A stretch of DNA of 64,000 bases from Argyresthia goedartella (lineage: Eukaryota > Arthropoda > Insecta > Lepidoptera > Argyresthiidae), in contig OX463808.1 in NCBI GenBank assembly GCA_949825045.1, positions 27,899,674-27,963,673 on the forward strand, read 5' to 3'. The notes below the pieces were generated by a model that was not told the origin of the DNA, searched no databases, and saw nothing but the letters and a program-made list of their open reading frames with translations. A program made the position numbers and the translations under genes. Below, piece by piece: positions 10,890-23,400 of this stretch. Numbering within the stretch: the stretch's first letter is position 1; each line of letters starts with the position of its first letter.

Positions 10890-12520
10890 ATTGCTCTTAC
10901 TTAACACGAAAAAACGTTCTTTTATATGATTTTCTTGCATGAGTTGAAATATCAGTATGGTTTTGAGTGCTCCAGCAGTAATTAGCCATCATGTTTCCAT
11001 TCCATCGACCCTGTCATCGCTCTTCCATCGTGCTAATATCCTGATGGAATTTTTCTCCTTGTTCTTCGCTAAAATCGCCTAAATTTTCTGGGAAGCGGTC
11101 TAAATGGCTGAAGAGGAAGTGCATCTTGATGTTCATGTGCCCTAGTCTCTCGAAGTGCAACATGAGCTGCACAATGTGTTGAATGTAGTCAGGAGACTTT
11201 ATTTCCTAAGAAATCTTGCAAATCCCAAATAAATTCAATCCATGCAGATTTCTCTTTATCTGTCATTCATTCAGTAAAATCTTGGTCCTTAATTAGTTCC
11301 CTCATTTTAAGACCTTCAAAAATACCAGCTTTAATTTTTTCTGTGCTCAATTTTGGGAATATTTTACTGATATATTTAAAACATTCCCCATCATTGTTTA
11401 GAACTTTTACAAACTGTTTTATCAGACCTAACTTTATATGGAAAGGGGATAATATAGTGCGGTCTTTGGCTACTAGAGGTGTATTTACCACATTCATACT
11501 ACCCGGTACTAAATCCACTCTCAAAGGACAAACTTTTTTAGTCCAGTGTTCTGTCTTGGCTCGGCTATCCCATAAGCACATGAAACAGGGGTTTTTGGTA
11601 TATCCTCCTTGTTGATCCAAAAGAAAGTTCACCATTTTAAGATAGACGCATATCAGCCAGTTATGTTCTATGTATTTTATTTTCTCCATAACCAAGGCTA
11701 TCTTGGGTTAATCCTCTTTAACTTTAGTTGAATGTGCAATGGGTAAACAGCCCATTTAATTTACATTATGTAAGAACATACATTTAAGACTACGTTTCGA
11801 CGAGTCAATAAATAAACGCCAATCTCAGATTGTTAATCCCAATTCAGCCATCAAATCGGGAATATTGTTGCAAAATACAAAATCAAATCTTTTTCTCTTG
11901 TACGGTAAACTGTTACTTTAGTCTCTGGAGTTATCAGATTTCTTTCTTTAAGACGTGAAGCGTTCCGATCCTTTCTTTGATAGACCAAGATCTGTAATCA
12001 AGTCATCTAGGTCATTTTGGTTGAATGGTCGAAGTTCAGACATACTCGGGAAAGAAAAGACGATGGCCCCCTCATCAATGCCCTCTGAAAGATCTTGTGG
12101 TGTAACATTGGAAGTACTAGGTTGCGTATCAGCCACAAGTTCTTCACTGGTATTTAGGATTGGCCTAATAGCCGATTTTAAATTAGGGTTAGTCCATTTG
12201 GAACGATTTTTGCTATTTATTCCGGTAATATCCACAACGCAAAAATAAAACTCATCGTGATGATTAGTCTGTTTACGCCAAATCATAGGACTTTTGGACT
12301 TGAAAGTGGATCTTTTTTTATAAGCCCATAAACGCAATGATGTTTCGCTACTACCATATACAAAATTAGGGATTACTAAACACTTGTAATGGCTTCCCAA
12401 AGTAGTACTAGTAGGCCTTTTTTTAGAATCAGACGCACTTAAACGGCATTCTCTAAACATATATTCACCACAAACAGCACAAAAACTATTTGGATCGTTT
12501 AAACAAGTTCTTAATGTAGA
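10890..12520 (-). pseudogene. Decayed repeat-associated gene of a multi-copy insect family
   Basis: Minus-strand frames in order: 12460-11948 (MFRECRLSASDSKKRP, SPMIWRKQTNHHDEFYFC, PNLKSAIRPILN), then a broken stretch around 11900-11760 with WRLFIDSSKRSLKC, then 11695-11267 (LLDQQGGYTKNPCFMCLWDS, PFHIKLGLIKQFVK), then 11120-10940 (FLFSHLDRFPENLGDFSEEQ, WNGNMMANYCWS). I recognise this order from uncharacterised proteins found in many copies in arthropod genomes; its biochemical role is unknown to me. Stops and frameshifts at about 11250, 11700-11950 and 11020 break it. The high copy number of the family suggests mobile-element ancestry, which is inference. Confidence 0.6.
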
Positions 12521-12611
12521 CTTATCGGTTTATTTATGAAATTTAGTGTTTTTTGCACTAAAGAATAATTTAAGTAAGCCGAGTAACGAAATTTTAAGAA
12601 GGGGAAATATT

Positions 12612-12810
12612 GAACTGCACATCAAAAATACTGATTTGCACAGCACATGTACGGGCAAAATGCTGCGGTAGCTTAGGTGAAGGGTAAAAGGGGTGAGCGA
12701 AGCGAAGCACCGTTTACCCTTCTTGTTAGCTTGAACGTGCAAGAACAACAAGAAATAAAACATAAAGTTGAGTACACATAAAATATTTAAAACATAAAAA
12801 GTGTTTTTGA
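12612..12810 (-). repeat. Truncated copy of the CTGCACATCAAAAATACTG inverted-repeat element
   Basis: The end motif AACTGCACATCAAAAATACT at 12612 and GGGCAAAATGCTGCGGTAGC match, in the opposite orientation, the right half of the element at 24339-24966. They include the GGTGAGCGAAGCGAAG block. Confidence 0.65.
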
Positions 12811-13470
12811 TGATCATTTTTTGCTGTGATGAGCATATTTTTGATGAGCGATTAAATACAAGCCTTCAAGAAGTACCTGTATCTCTAGAACTAGAGCAGT
12901 TAGAAAGAAACTGAGGGTAGATTTGAAATCAGCGACCTCAAATAAGAAATAGTTTAAAAACTTCATAAAAAATAAATATATTTTTTCGTTTAGGTACCAG
13001 TGTTATATATGCTATATTATATACTTAAACACACATAATTTTATATTTGCTAAAGCTGATGTAAGAACATTATAAGAATAAGAAATCACTTTATGCGTCT
13101 GCAAGTTCGAGCGGCCTGCCGAACTGACAGCGAGTCGAAAAGTGACGTCACCATAAGCGCCGATGCCGTAAGACAAATTTACAAAGTGTTAAGGAAATGG
13201 GCGATGCGTTTTTGGTCATATGTTCGTTAATGTTTGACAAAATATGTGACTATTAAAACGAATCAAAAACAAGTGTAATGCCCACATACCTGACTTTAAT
13301 ACTAAGTGATTCTTTTTGCAAAATACCGATACCTTAGCCTTATTCATTATTTAATTGTTTGGTTCTGTTGATCCGTTTCTTCAATTCCATACAATTGAGC
13401 GTTAATAGGGTTGACGGAATTATCCTAACATTTTTACGGTTACCTACTCGTTGACGTTCAACCAATACAT
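12811..13470. other. No gene recognised
   Basis: AT-rich stretch without a convincing coding frame or a repeat I can name. Confidence 0.4.
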
Positions 13471-13478
13471 TTCGTTAA

Positions 13479-13816
13479 GGTGATACGAAGAAAGAAAGGA
13501 GTTTTTTTCGAATCCATATACTCCACCATGAAGACATCTACAGATTTGATTTCTGGGTTAACGTTTATTGAGTATTTGATTTTCACTAAAGGGAAACGCG
13601 ATTGGACGAAATTTTCTCGATAGAATTTAATTACGAAAACACCTCTAAATTGTTTTATATTGTCCTGTAATTCTGAAATCCTAACTAATTATATTGTGGA
13701 ACTGCGTTCAAAATGTAGATATTATGTATTCGCAAAATCTCCTTAAAACTCTTTTTAACTAAATAGTGTAGTTTATTTTTAAACAATTTTTCTGTGGTTA
13801 AGCGCTACGTTTTTTC
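13479..13816 (+). mobile_element. Truncated inverted copy of the TTAA-flanked element
   Basis: It begins GGTGATACGAAGAAAG directly after TTAA at 13475-13478. Reversed, it matches 15045-15388, for example ACGAAAACACCTCTAAATTG here against CAATTTAGAGGTATTTTCGT there. It stops near GCGCTACG at about 13816 and lacks the other end. Confidence 0.65.
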
Positions 13817-14370
13817 ATTTTTTCCCGATTCCGTCCCTCATTGCGGGTCCTTCCGCCTGGAGTAACGGGGACCTTTGCACGGACGAGGTAGCGCCTGAAC
13901 GAAACAATCGTCAATGACCCACCGCTAGAAAGACATCGAGCTGAGCAAACCAAACAAATAATCGCGAGTGAAATTAGATTATATCATAGCGGAAACCTAA
14001 CCATACCGCGATGCAGGATACGCCCAACGCCATCTATTTATCGACAACATAGTTACAGGGGGGTCGAAAATACACCGAAGTGCTTCCCCCTCAATTACCC
14101 CTTTCGGTTTTTTTCGCAACATTTTGTATAGAATGAAGTCCTTAGTGTGCCTCAAATTTGAATGAAATCCGTCGATTAAGAACGCTACAGAAAACGTCTC
14201 TCCCCCCAATTTCTCCCCAATCAAAAATTGCGATCGACTAAATTTTTTAGTAAACAAGGAACTTGTGTGCCAATTTTCGTCAAAATCGGTTTAGAAATGC
14301 GACCTGTAGGCGCGAGAACAGACATCCAGACAAAACCACGCTTCGCGCTCAGTCAATGATAAGATAATAC
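13817..14370. repeat. Retroposon-like dispersed sequence, no gene
   Basis: The segment ends with CAATTTTCGTCAAAATCGGT and CAGACATCCAGACAAAACC. Such phrases are typical of abundant insect retroposon tails. No coding frame can be supported. Confidence 0.35.
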
Positions 14371-14919
14371 ATACATACACGTTGTTTCAGACCACGATTA
14401 TCCATGGGCTTATGTGAAAGCGCTCTAAACGTTCTCTAGTGTCATGTTACATATCGCAATGATTTGGGGTAATCCATTCCATTTGATACACCTGGAGCCT
14501 AAACGTGGTATTCCAACCAAAACGATTGTATTAGTTAACTACGAACTAACTGGAGCATAAACACAGATAATAGATTGTGCCAATCAATGCTTCGTTACCC
14601 TTATGTTCTCACCACACTGAAATTGAGTACAATGTCTAATTTATTTATCAATTATCAAAAGCTTCACAGATCGTGTCCTATTCATATTACATTTACACGC
14701 ATAGTTATGTAACTTACTCCCAACTTCGATCCTGAAACTGTTTCGGAAATTATTATAGGTATATTAATAACTCTCAAACAATTACTTCAATTTGTATATA
14801 TGCACAGGAGGGGCACGGAGACTTAAGTCTGGCCGCTGAGAGAATGCGATCCTGACAGGTCGAAACCCATACATTTTTGACATCTGCTATGAGAAATATT
14901 GCCTATATGTAGCCATTAA

Positions 14920-15388
14920 GGTGATACGAAAATATATATAAAAAAGGAATACGAATGAAAACGAAAGTGACAGCGTTAATTGCTTCCACATAAGGAAGGA
15001 AAGAAAGCGCAAACGCGCAAACAATGCTCTCGACTCCAACTACAATAACGTAGCGCCAAACAACATAAAAATTGATTAAAAATAAACTACGCTATTTTGT
15101 CAATAAGATTTTCAAGGAGAGTTAAAAAATACATAACATACACATTTAGAATGCAATTCCGCAATGAAATTTGTTAGAATTTCAGAATTACAGGTAAAAA
15201 TAAAACAATTTAGAGGTATTTTCGTAATTAAATTCTATCGAGAAATTTTCATCCAATCGCAATCGCGCTTCAGTAAGAATCTTAATCAAATACTCAATAA
15301 AAGTTAACCCAAAAAAAATGTAAAAAGTAGATGACTTTATAGTGAAGTAAATGGATTTAAAAAAATCCCCATTTTTTTCCGCATCACC
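14920..15388. mobile_element. 469-bp MITE with TTAA target duplications
   Basis: The ends are GGTGATACGAAAA on the left and TTTTTTCCGCATCACC on the right, and both sides are flanked directly by TTAA (14916-14919 and 15389-15392). A TTAA duplication is the hallmark of piggyBac-type integration. There is no coding capacity, so it would depend on a transposase elsewhere. The assignment to piggyBac is inference from the target site only. Confidence 0.7.
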
Positions 15389-15639
15389 TTAAGGCAATGT
15401 CATAATCGCATTTTAAAAACGGCTGAAGTGTAGTTTTCGTTTTAAGAATAAAAGGAAACTTACCTTTAATGTACTCGAGTGCAATAAATTTCAGAGTACT
15501 GCAGAATTCGTGTGTAATTTTCAGTACTCGTAGCCATGCGGGGTAATTTAGCACTTAAATATGCACATTACAGATACGGTATGTCGCAGAAAATAATATT
15601 AAATCGGTTGCGGTTATAAAAATACAGGGATAGTGCGGT

Positions 15640-15985
15640 CCCTCTAGCGTTTGAACTTTCCAGACTGTGTGGGATAGTCGCCTCCGGGCCTGTATAGTTG
15701 AAGTGTTAAAGGGTCACGGTGATATATGTATAAGTGAAACTATTGCAAAGTTGGGGTCGGCTGGGGTCGCCGGGTGGCAGGAGCTAGGGCAGAGGCCCCA
15801 CGCTTCAACGAGTACTCGCTGGGCCGCCTGCTTGCATCGCCCCGCACCCAACAGTCAACCGAAGGGTCAAAGCCATACGACCGCCGGACAAGCATCAATC
15901 CAAATGAGACAACAGGCAGGCAATTATATATCAAGCGCATTTTCAATCACAAATCGCCAGCCGTTATACGCGCTCTAGTTTGAGA
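15640..15985 (+). other. GC-rich patch with weak coding look
   Basis: The patch is clearly GC-richer than its flanks and is open in two frames (for example 15774-15983: RFNEYSLGRLLASPRTQ, KRIFNHKSPAVIRALV). No motif or family was recognised and the frames conflict, so I do not call a gene. Confidence 0.2.
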
Positions 15986-15989
15986 GAAC

Positions 15990-17290
15990 TTGATCAATTT
16001 CCTGCAGCATTTTATATTAAGTCGTGTTCGTTCACGATTACAATTATTGCCTTTGTTATTATTTGATTCAGTTCGGGTGACTGGAAGTAAAACATCGCTC
16101 ACAGGAGGAAAGAAGTTAATTTCGTTTTCAATTTTGCGAGTATGCCTTCGTTGGTTTCGTTGGTTCGAAATTAATTAAAATTGGACGCCGCAGTGTTCGC
16201 CATCCCGAAATATGTTTAGAATTTTAACTATATTCAATTTAATAAATCGCGAAGCTCGTTATTTTTATTGGCTATAATAACATAACTTGTTGCTTGTTGA
16301 TGACCTCATCATGATATGATCACATGTGATATGTAAGTATCGGTTCGCTTTGGGAACATATTATCTGGGGAATGCGATTAATTAATACTTTTGTCATTAT
16401 ATCGAGGTCATTTATTAACCTCTGTTTCACAAAATATGTTAAATAAATTCAGTATGATAGACATAACTATGGCACATATCACTTTGATAGAATTTCAAAT
16501 TATACACATTCTTACAAAATAAATTCTTTGTCCTATATACAGTCTGTTACCGGCATGTGGGCATTTATTAAAACTGATAATAACATACTCCGTTAACAAT
16601 CGTTTGCACGTATTAGTAAATCATAATTATGTTAATTAACTCCACAATTAAACTTTCTAAATTTGCAGCTTAAATGTAGTAGACGTATTGCCTAATAGTC
16701 GTAACTCATGTCGTTGAATTACTTGGTACAAGGCTTGTCGTGGTACGGGGGGTAAAAAACCGCGACAACTAGTGCAATCAAAGTATATTTGTCAACTGTC
16801 GTGTTGATAGTAACTTGCGTGCTTTACATTGCGGGCAATTAAAATTTTGTTAGAAAGTTAACAAACTCTGAAATTTAATTTATTAATTAAATTAATGTTA
16901 TGGTTGCGTTACAGGCACACGTTATTTTAACGTCCTTAATTAAAAGCCCAGCTGCTGGTAACACACTGTATATACATATAGGGCATATACATAGTTGAAT
17001 ATTTATACATAATAGAGTCTGATTCTCGCTTGCACTGTATAAAATGGTACCTACCTTAACCAAGTCTACCTTTTATACAATTTTGAAATTAACGGCATTG
17101 GATAAATTTAGACCCTGATTTCAGTTAGATACACTTCAATGTATGAAAATTGAGGTGTCATCGTCTTGTTATCACGATTTTCAGACAGCAAAAAACTTCG
17201 AAAACACATTGTTCAAAAACGAATGGTTCCCTAAACATTTACTGTGTATTAAAATAAAAAGCCACTTCGTTCAAACATTCCAATCCACAG
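15990..17290. other. 3' flank of the methyltransferase gene
   Basis: AT-rich, with no coding frame. A minus-strand AATAAA (TTTATT on the plus strand, 16879-16884), about 410 bases after the stop, is a possible polyadenylation signal among several AT-rich candidates. Confidence 0.3.
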
Positions 17291-17480
17291 TTAAATCGAG
17301 GTCGCTTGCTCAGGAGTCGCCTGGAAGCGCTGCTGGTCTCGCCAGCGCCGCACCTGGTTGCTGATGCGCGTGACGTCGGCGGCGTAGGTGCGACAGCAGC
17401 CTCCCACGTACCGCACACCCAGGTCCAGCCACTGATTGATGAAGCCTTCCACCGGCTCGCACTTGTCGCGGTCTATCCAC
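17291..17480 (-). CDS. Methyltransferase exon 6 with stop codon
   Basis: Residues 279-341 and TAA at 17291-17293, after acceptor GTTTTCAG. It holds the zinc motif YVGGCCRTYAADV and a charged helix (VRRWRDQQRFQ). Confidence 0.93.
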
Positions 17481-20400
17481 CTGAAAACACACACAACGCA
17501 CGACTAAGAAAAGACAATAGAACAACATCTGCTGCTAATCTTTGCGCAAAGATAAATGCCAAAAGTAGGATAGAGCGGCTATGTTCATCTTTATATAGCC
17601 TTCTAATGGCTACCATGCTCGCTTGCAACGACTAATCTAAATCTTAAATTGACGGAATTGTGTTATGTTTATGAGGAGACATTTATTTAGTAGTCAAATT
17701 CTTAGTCATCATAACAAAACTGCTATAATTAAAATACAAAATCGTTGTCACAGAAGCCCTATTTTTTGCATTGAAATATTTTGAATAGTAATCTACATAA
17801 CTAATTGAAATTACCCTCGATTATTGTTCAATAAATTTGTATTGCTATTCCGAACAGTGCTCTCGATTACCCGAGACGACGAACACACAAAGGGCTCGTG
17901 ACGTTGACTTTGAGAGTACTAAAGCCGATTATCGGCATCAGACGCTTTAACGTAAATAATGAATGATATTTCGGAGGCGCCTGCTACCATTCACTTAGCA
18001 AATGATGTTTTCCAATCGCATGGTGGTAGCCTATTGAACTCACTGTGAGGGCGACAGACGAGCAGATGAGGCACTTTCAATTTCGTAGAATTGTTAAAGA
18101 AAATTAACTTTCAGTAACACTTTGTCAGACATCAATACGCTGACAGACGCTACATTTCTTCTTCAAACATGATTAGTTAACAAATGTACAGCGTTTTAAT
18201 TACAGCAACGCTTAATATCTTATCTTTACATCTTGTATTTGAAGCTAACGAGATAGAAGTAGAGATGTAATGCGACCGTAAAGTAGATATACATGTGTTT
18301 ACATCTCTGAGAGAAGATAGATAGAATCATTGTTACGCGTACCCAATTTGCGGATTGTATTTCTCTCCCGAGTTAGGGTATACGATGAGCGGGATAGGGT
18401 CGTTGGGTCTGTCATCGTTGAAGCCTCGCATCAGTTTTGACACGAAGGATGGCGCGCAGCAGTTCACTCCCACCGCCACCAGCTGATCAGGGTTAGCGTC
18501 CCAGCACTTCTTTGCGACCTTCTGAAAACTCTCGCCGTGCGCTATACTTTGGTTGTCCTGAAACACGAAGTTACCAATCAACACTCGCGAACTTCACTCA
18601 TAAATGTGTTTACCGTAGACCGATCGGAGAAACCGGTATCAAACATATAGGTACTTATTACTTGTAGGCGAACATAAACATCTTGCCAAAGTTATCTCCG
18701 TAGTTGCATAAGAACGTTAACTTGCCGAGACTGACTCATCACAAGATGAATTTGCTGGCTGACTTGCAAAAACGGGAGTTTATTACAGAGCGTAAACATT
18801 TTAAGGTTTTGTGGAAATGAGAAAATTCTTTTACTGACCTTACAGCTGAACACGAGCCACGCTTTCATGTTGGGGTACTCTTTGAGTAGTTCTACTAACA
18901 TCTCGGCCTCCTCCTGGCAGGGTATGGTTTCCAAGGCTAGCAGGTCTACACCAGCCTCCACCAACGCTTGTATGCGCGGCCGGTGCCATTCCCGCATTGT
19001 CTGCAATTTAACACGTCAATATGGCGCATTTTGGGCAAACTACTACTGCGGGTCAGGCTCATATGCATCAGTAATGAAGTTCTAGGTGAAACGCTAGCAA
19101 ATTGGCGTAAAACGAACACAACAACGTTGGATTGTGCTCCCATATGAGCGTAACTTTTAAACGAACTGCTAACAAGGCTGTGAGTGTATGATTCTCATAT
19201 AGTAACGCTAATTTCTACATACATAATGGAAATGTGAAGCGGGGAAATGCGAGATCCTTTCAAAAGGACACTATTTGAGCTGATATATTTTAATGTAATA
19301 ATTATTGGAGGGACGCTATTTGATATCGTTTATTTATGAAAAATACAGTTTTCAACATACTTTTTTGTGTATTGCACACACATAATCTTGGTTCTGTTTT
19401 GCTAAATACTTTTATTTGGTATAAATAATAACGCGAGAGCAAAAATAGAAGCTCCAATTTGTCATGTTTGCTGCTGATGTTCATTTGTTCTCTCTACGTT
19501 TTGCTAATTAACTGTCCGCCTCACTCAAATGAATCCAAAAAAGGAAAAAGTGTAATGGACTTTCATTTTGCCGATGTAAATTTTAATTTCCCCTCTAGTT
19601 TATGGCCCTCTTTACGATTTAGCTGGATCGTTCACCTTTATTAGACTATGCATTCATGGATCTCGGGGTACAGCGGGGAAAGGTTTTACAATCGATATTA
19701 TCGCTGATGAATTAATAAAGCTGCATCTACATTGTATGGAGTACTCAATTACAGGGAGCCGTAAATCTCGCTTTATTGTTATGTTTTCATAGCACAATAA
19801 AAATAATGCAGCCCTACCTATTATTCGTATAAGAGGGTTCGACATTAAATTGCTCAATGGAATTAGTTGGTAGGGACGATTTATGTCCAACATTAGATGC
19901 TACTTAGAGCATTGTCAGGTCTTGAAGTTAGTGAATTTGAGAGTTCGTCGTCTAACCCTGTATAAGATAGTACTAATGTATGTCTCAGAGAACCCTCAAT
20001 CTCAAAAATAAATAGAAAGCTTACTAAGTTTAAGTATATAGCAAATAATAAAATTACTCATTTAGAATTTACAGCTTTTAGTCTGCGCTCTCTCGGCATT
20101 TAATAGTTTATTGATTCGGCACACCGAGCTGATTGCAACACCCGAAATGTCTCGATGACGTAGATGGCCAAGAACGAGAATAGACTAAGACAAATTATTG
20201 GCGAAGTTCATGAGATATTAATCAGTGGCCCAGTTTTGCAAATGGGCTAGGAAATTGCCGGAATCGTGGCCATTATTTTACCTCAACAGACGTGGTATCC
20301 GCGTAGCTGCCGTCGTATTCAGACCCGTCATGAAGGTGGGCCCCGTAAGGCCCCACCGACCCCACCACTAGCGGCATTTTCTCTGCAAGCACAGACACAC

Positions 20401-23400
20401 ACGGCTTTATTATTAACTAGCTGATCCCCGCAACTTCATCTTCGTGTTCATACTAATTATCATTAACAGAGATAACGTTACCCTCCTTCTGGTGCAGTCG
20501 GATAAAAAGTATCCTATATGTTAATCTAGCTCATAAACTACCTCTGTGCTAAATTTCATTCAAATCCGTTTACCCGTTTTAGTGTGATTGAGGCACAAAC
20601 ACACAGACACACAAACATCCTAACATCGCTACTTTCACATTTATAATATTAGTTAGATTCGACGCCGGCAACGAAAGGCGGAAGTTTTGGAGATTTCCTT
20701 CGTTTAATAAAAAGTGAAGTATTTACCCTACACTAACCACCGACAGTAGTTGGCCCGACGACGCGGAGCTGTGCAATAGGTACACGACGCGGCACAAATA
20801 CTTAAACCTTTACAAAGTGTAATTAATGCGTGCTTGCAGCGTCCTTTTACGTGTGAAACGCGGAGGCATTGTTACGGGGGAAAATGTAAGCATTCTTGAC
20901 ATTTTATTACCAAGTTTTGGTCCCGTTCAGCAAATACTCGTTATTATTGTAGGCAACTTGATTGTGGCAATAGAACAGGCAACAAAGTGTTAATAATTTG
21001 TGAACATAAAATTTGTAACACCGCCGGTAAACGAATAACAGATGTGACTTTAGGTGACGTGAACGTGAGCCATCTCGGTTATTGTGGGCAATAAAATCCT
21101 GCTGCATTTCATGTTTATTGCTCTTATTTACATAATCCTACAATAGTAATAAGCGTGATATGTCTATGAACGCATCTGAAAAGAAATCCATTTATTTTTA
21201 GATGAAAATAGTGTTTGGTTTCGTTGTTGACTTTTCGTGGCACCATCAAAGATTTAAGGTCATCGCTGACTTCTACAAACCCGTTCCACCTGGCAAAAAA
21301 ATATCAATAAAAAATGGGTTTTAGATTGTGTTCTGTAGGTATAATTTACATTGTTGACAAAACAAACGTACCACTCGATAGTATATCTGCAGAGCAAAAC
21401 CTAAAATCCATATTTGAATTGATATTTTTGCCGAGTGGGAGCGGGGTTGTATAAGTCAGCGATGACCTTTGACCGTGCCGCGTAACATCACCCATACGTC
21501 ACATACAGTACATGCAGTACTGCGTGTAACTAATTTCGTTGACTAATTGCAGACTTTAACGGTGTCACAGTAGGAAACCAACTAAATATATTATTCAACT
21601 TTCCCTGTCACTTTGCTCTCTTTAACAAATGTTCCCGGGGAGAACCGAGGACTGCAGATTAATTAACAGTTTAACTTTCGAGCTTTGGAACTCTTACATT
21701 TGTTTTATTATTTACAGCCTTTGGGACATCTTGCACGGGGCGTTTTATTCAATTCGTGAGTGCCCAACTTACTAACTCCGTTACGAGTGTGTACATATCA
21801 AATTACTACTACCTTCGGAAGTCGTCCTGAGCTCTGAACTTCCAATGTGCCAGACGTAGTTCCACTGCTCGAGTTTCTCTACATTATTGCTTTGTTACAG
21901 TTTATCATGCAATTCCACCTAATATTTGTTCGGCTTGGTATGGTTTAAGTACATGTTAAGTCACGATGTTATTGTCAGGTAATCAGATCAGTCGATTAAG
22001 ATAATAGGGATTTGACTGATGAATTACAAAATAATGTATGATTTGTAATTCAACTGTCAATACGTTCAATTGCATGATTGCTAGCAAAGGTGACTATGTA
22101 GATGATTTCTGAGGTAAGATCATCACATCTCTGTTACTGTCTCGTAAATTATTTATCAAGCTTAACTTTCAATCTTCGCTTTATTGCTTGGTTTTATGGG
22201 CAACCTCTGACGAGCAGTCTACGCGGAATTTCTAATAAAATAAATGTACTTGTAATCAACAGCAAAATAAACACGTCCCGATGTTACAACAAAGTAGTAA
22301 ACATAGTTAGACCTTAAAAACAAACGTCGAATACCTTACATTTTTGTCTTTAAACAAGTGTTGACAAGGGGTTTATTTTTTCAGTAAGACCCGTCATCTT
22401 TGCCAAAATGTCACATTTGGATTTATTTGGGTAAACCCAACTCGCTCAAGGCACTGCATACATTATTAACCAGTACCTACCTATCTATGGGATGTGGAAG
22501 GGAATTACTGCGATCCTAACCATATTAACGCTAAGATCAGTTACTCCCCCTGTCTTCGCGATATTTTTAATAAAGCTGGCACTCATTCCACGCTCCTGCT
22601 ATTATTTTTAAATAGCATTTACCATCCCACCCGCCCACACCGCCCTAGGCGATACACTTGTGGAGTCGGGGCGGGAACATTACGGTGCAAATAAACTCTT
22701 AACGACACATGATGTTTTTATTGTGCTTACCTAGACAGTGATAGTGTGTTTTCTCGAGTGCCATAAAACGATCCGTCTTGTGCAAACTTATCTTCGGCCT
22801 GAAGGGTCGCTGTAGTTTACATAAACCGCAACACTACTGGCCGGCGCACGTATCATTCCTGTCTGTTTGTGGAGCCATATTCAGGAATGATCACTCCGTT
22901 TAGGTAAAGTAAAGCACGGGAATGCGAGTACGTAATACAGAAACAGTAAGTTCTATTGTTTATTCTGTGATGGAACCCCATTACCCGACAAACATGTAAT
23001 CTGAGCATAACATATACAAATACAAACATTTCTCCATAAAAATTGCCGCGTGGGGGTGAGCACATAAAACTTCTAGGATCACTACTTATTTTGACTCGAT
23101 TGCCTAATAAAACAGACCCTTTCGAAAATCGCTCTCGTCGCCTAACATCGAGCAAAGCTTGAAGTTATTTTTTGTATAGGTACATTGCTCCGTATTTTGA
23201 AGGTGTAAAGTTTAATTTAAAGAATGTGCAAATACATTGTCAGTAGATGCCCTACGTATCTTTTCAAACGCGTTTTTAGGGGTCCGTACCCGAAGGGTCC
23301 AAACGAAGTGTGCCATTTACGTGTCACACAGTTTTTACAGCCAAACGGTTAAAGCTACAGTCTTCAAATTTTCACAGTATAAACATCTTGTAGACCCCAA

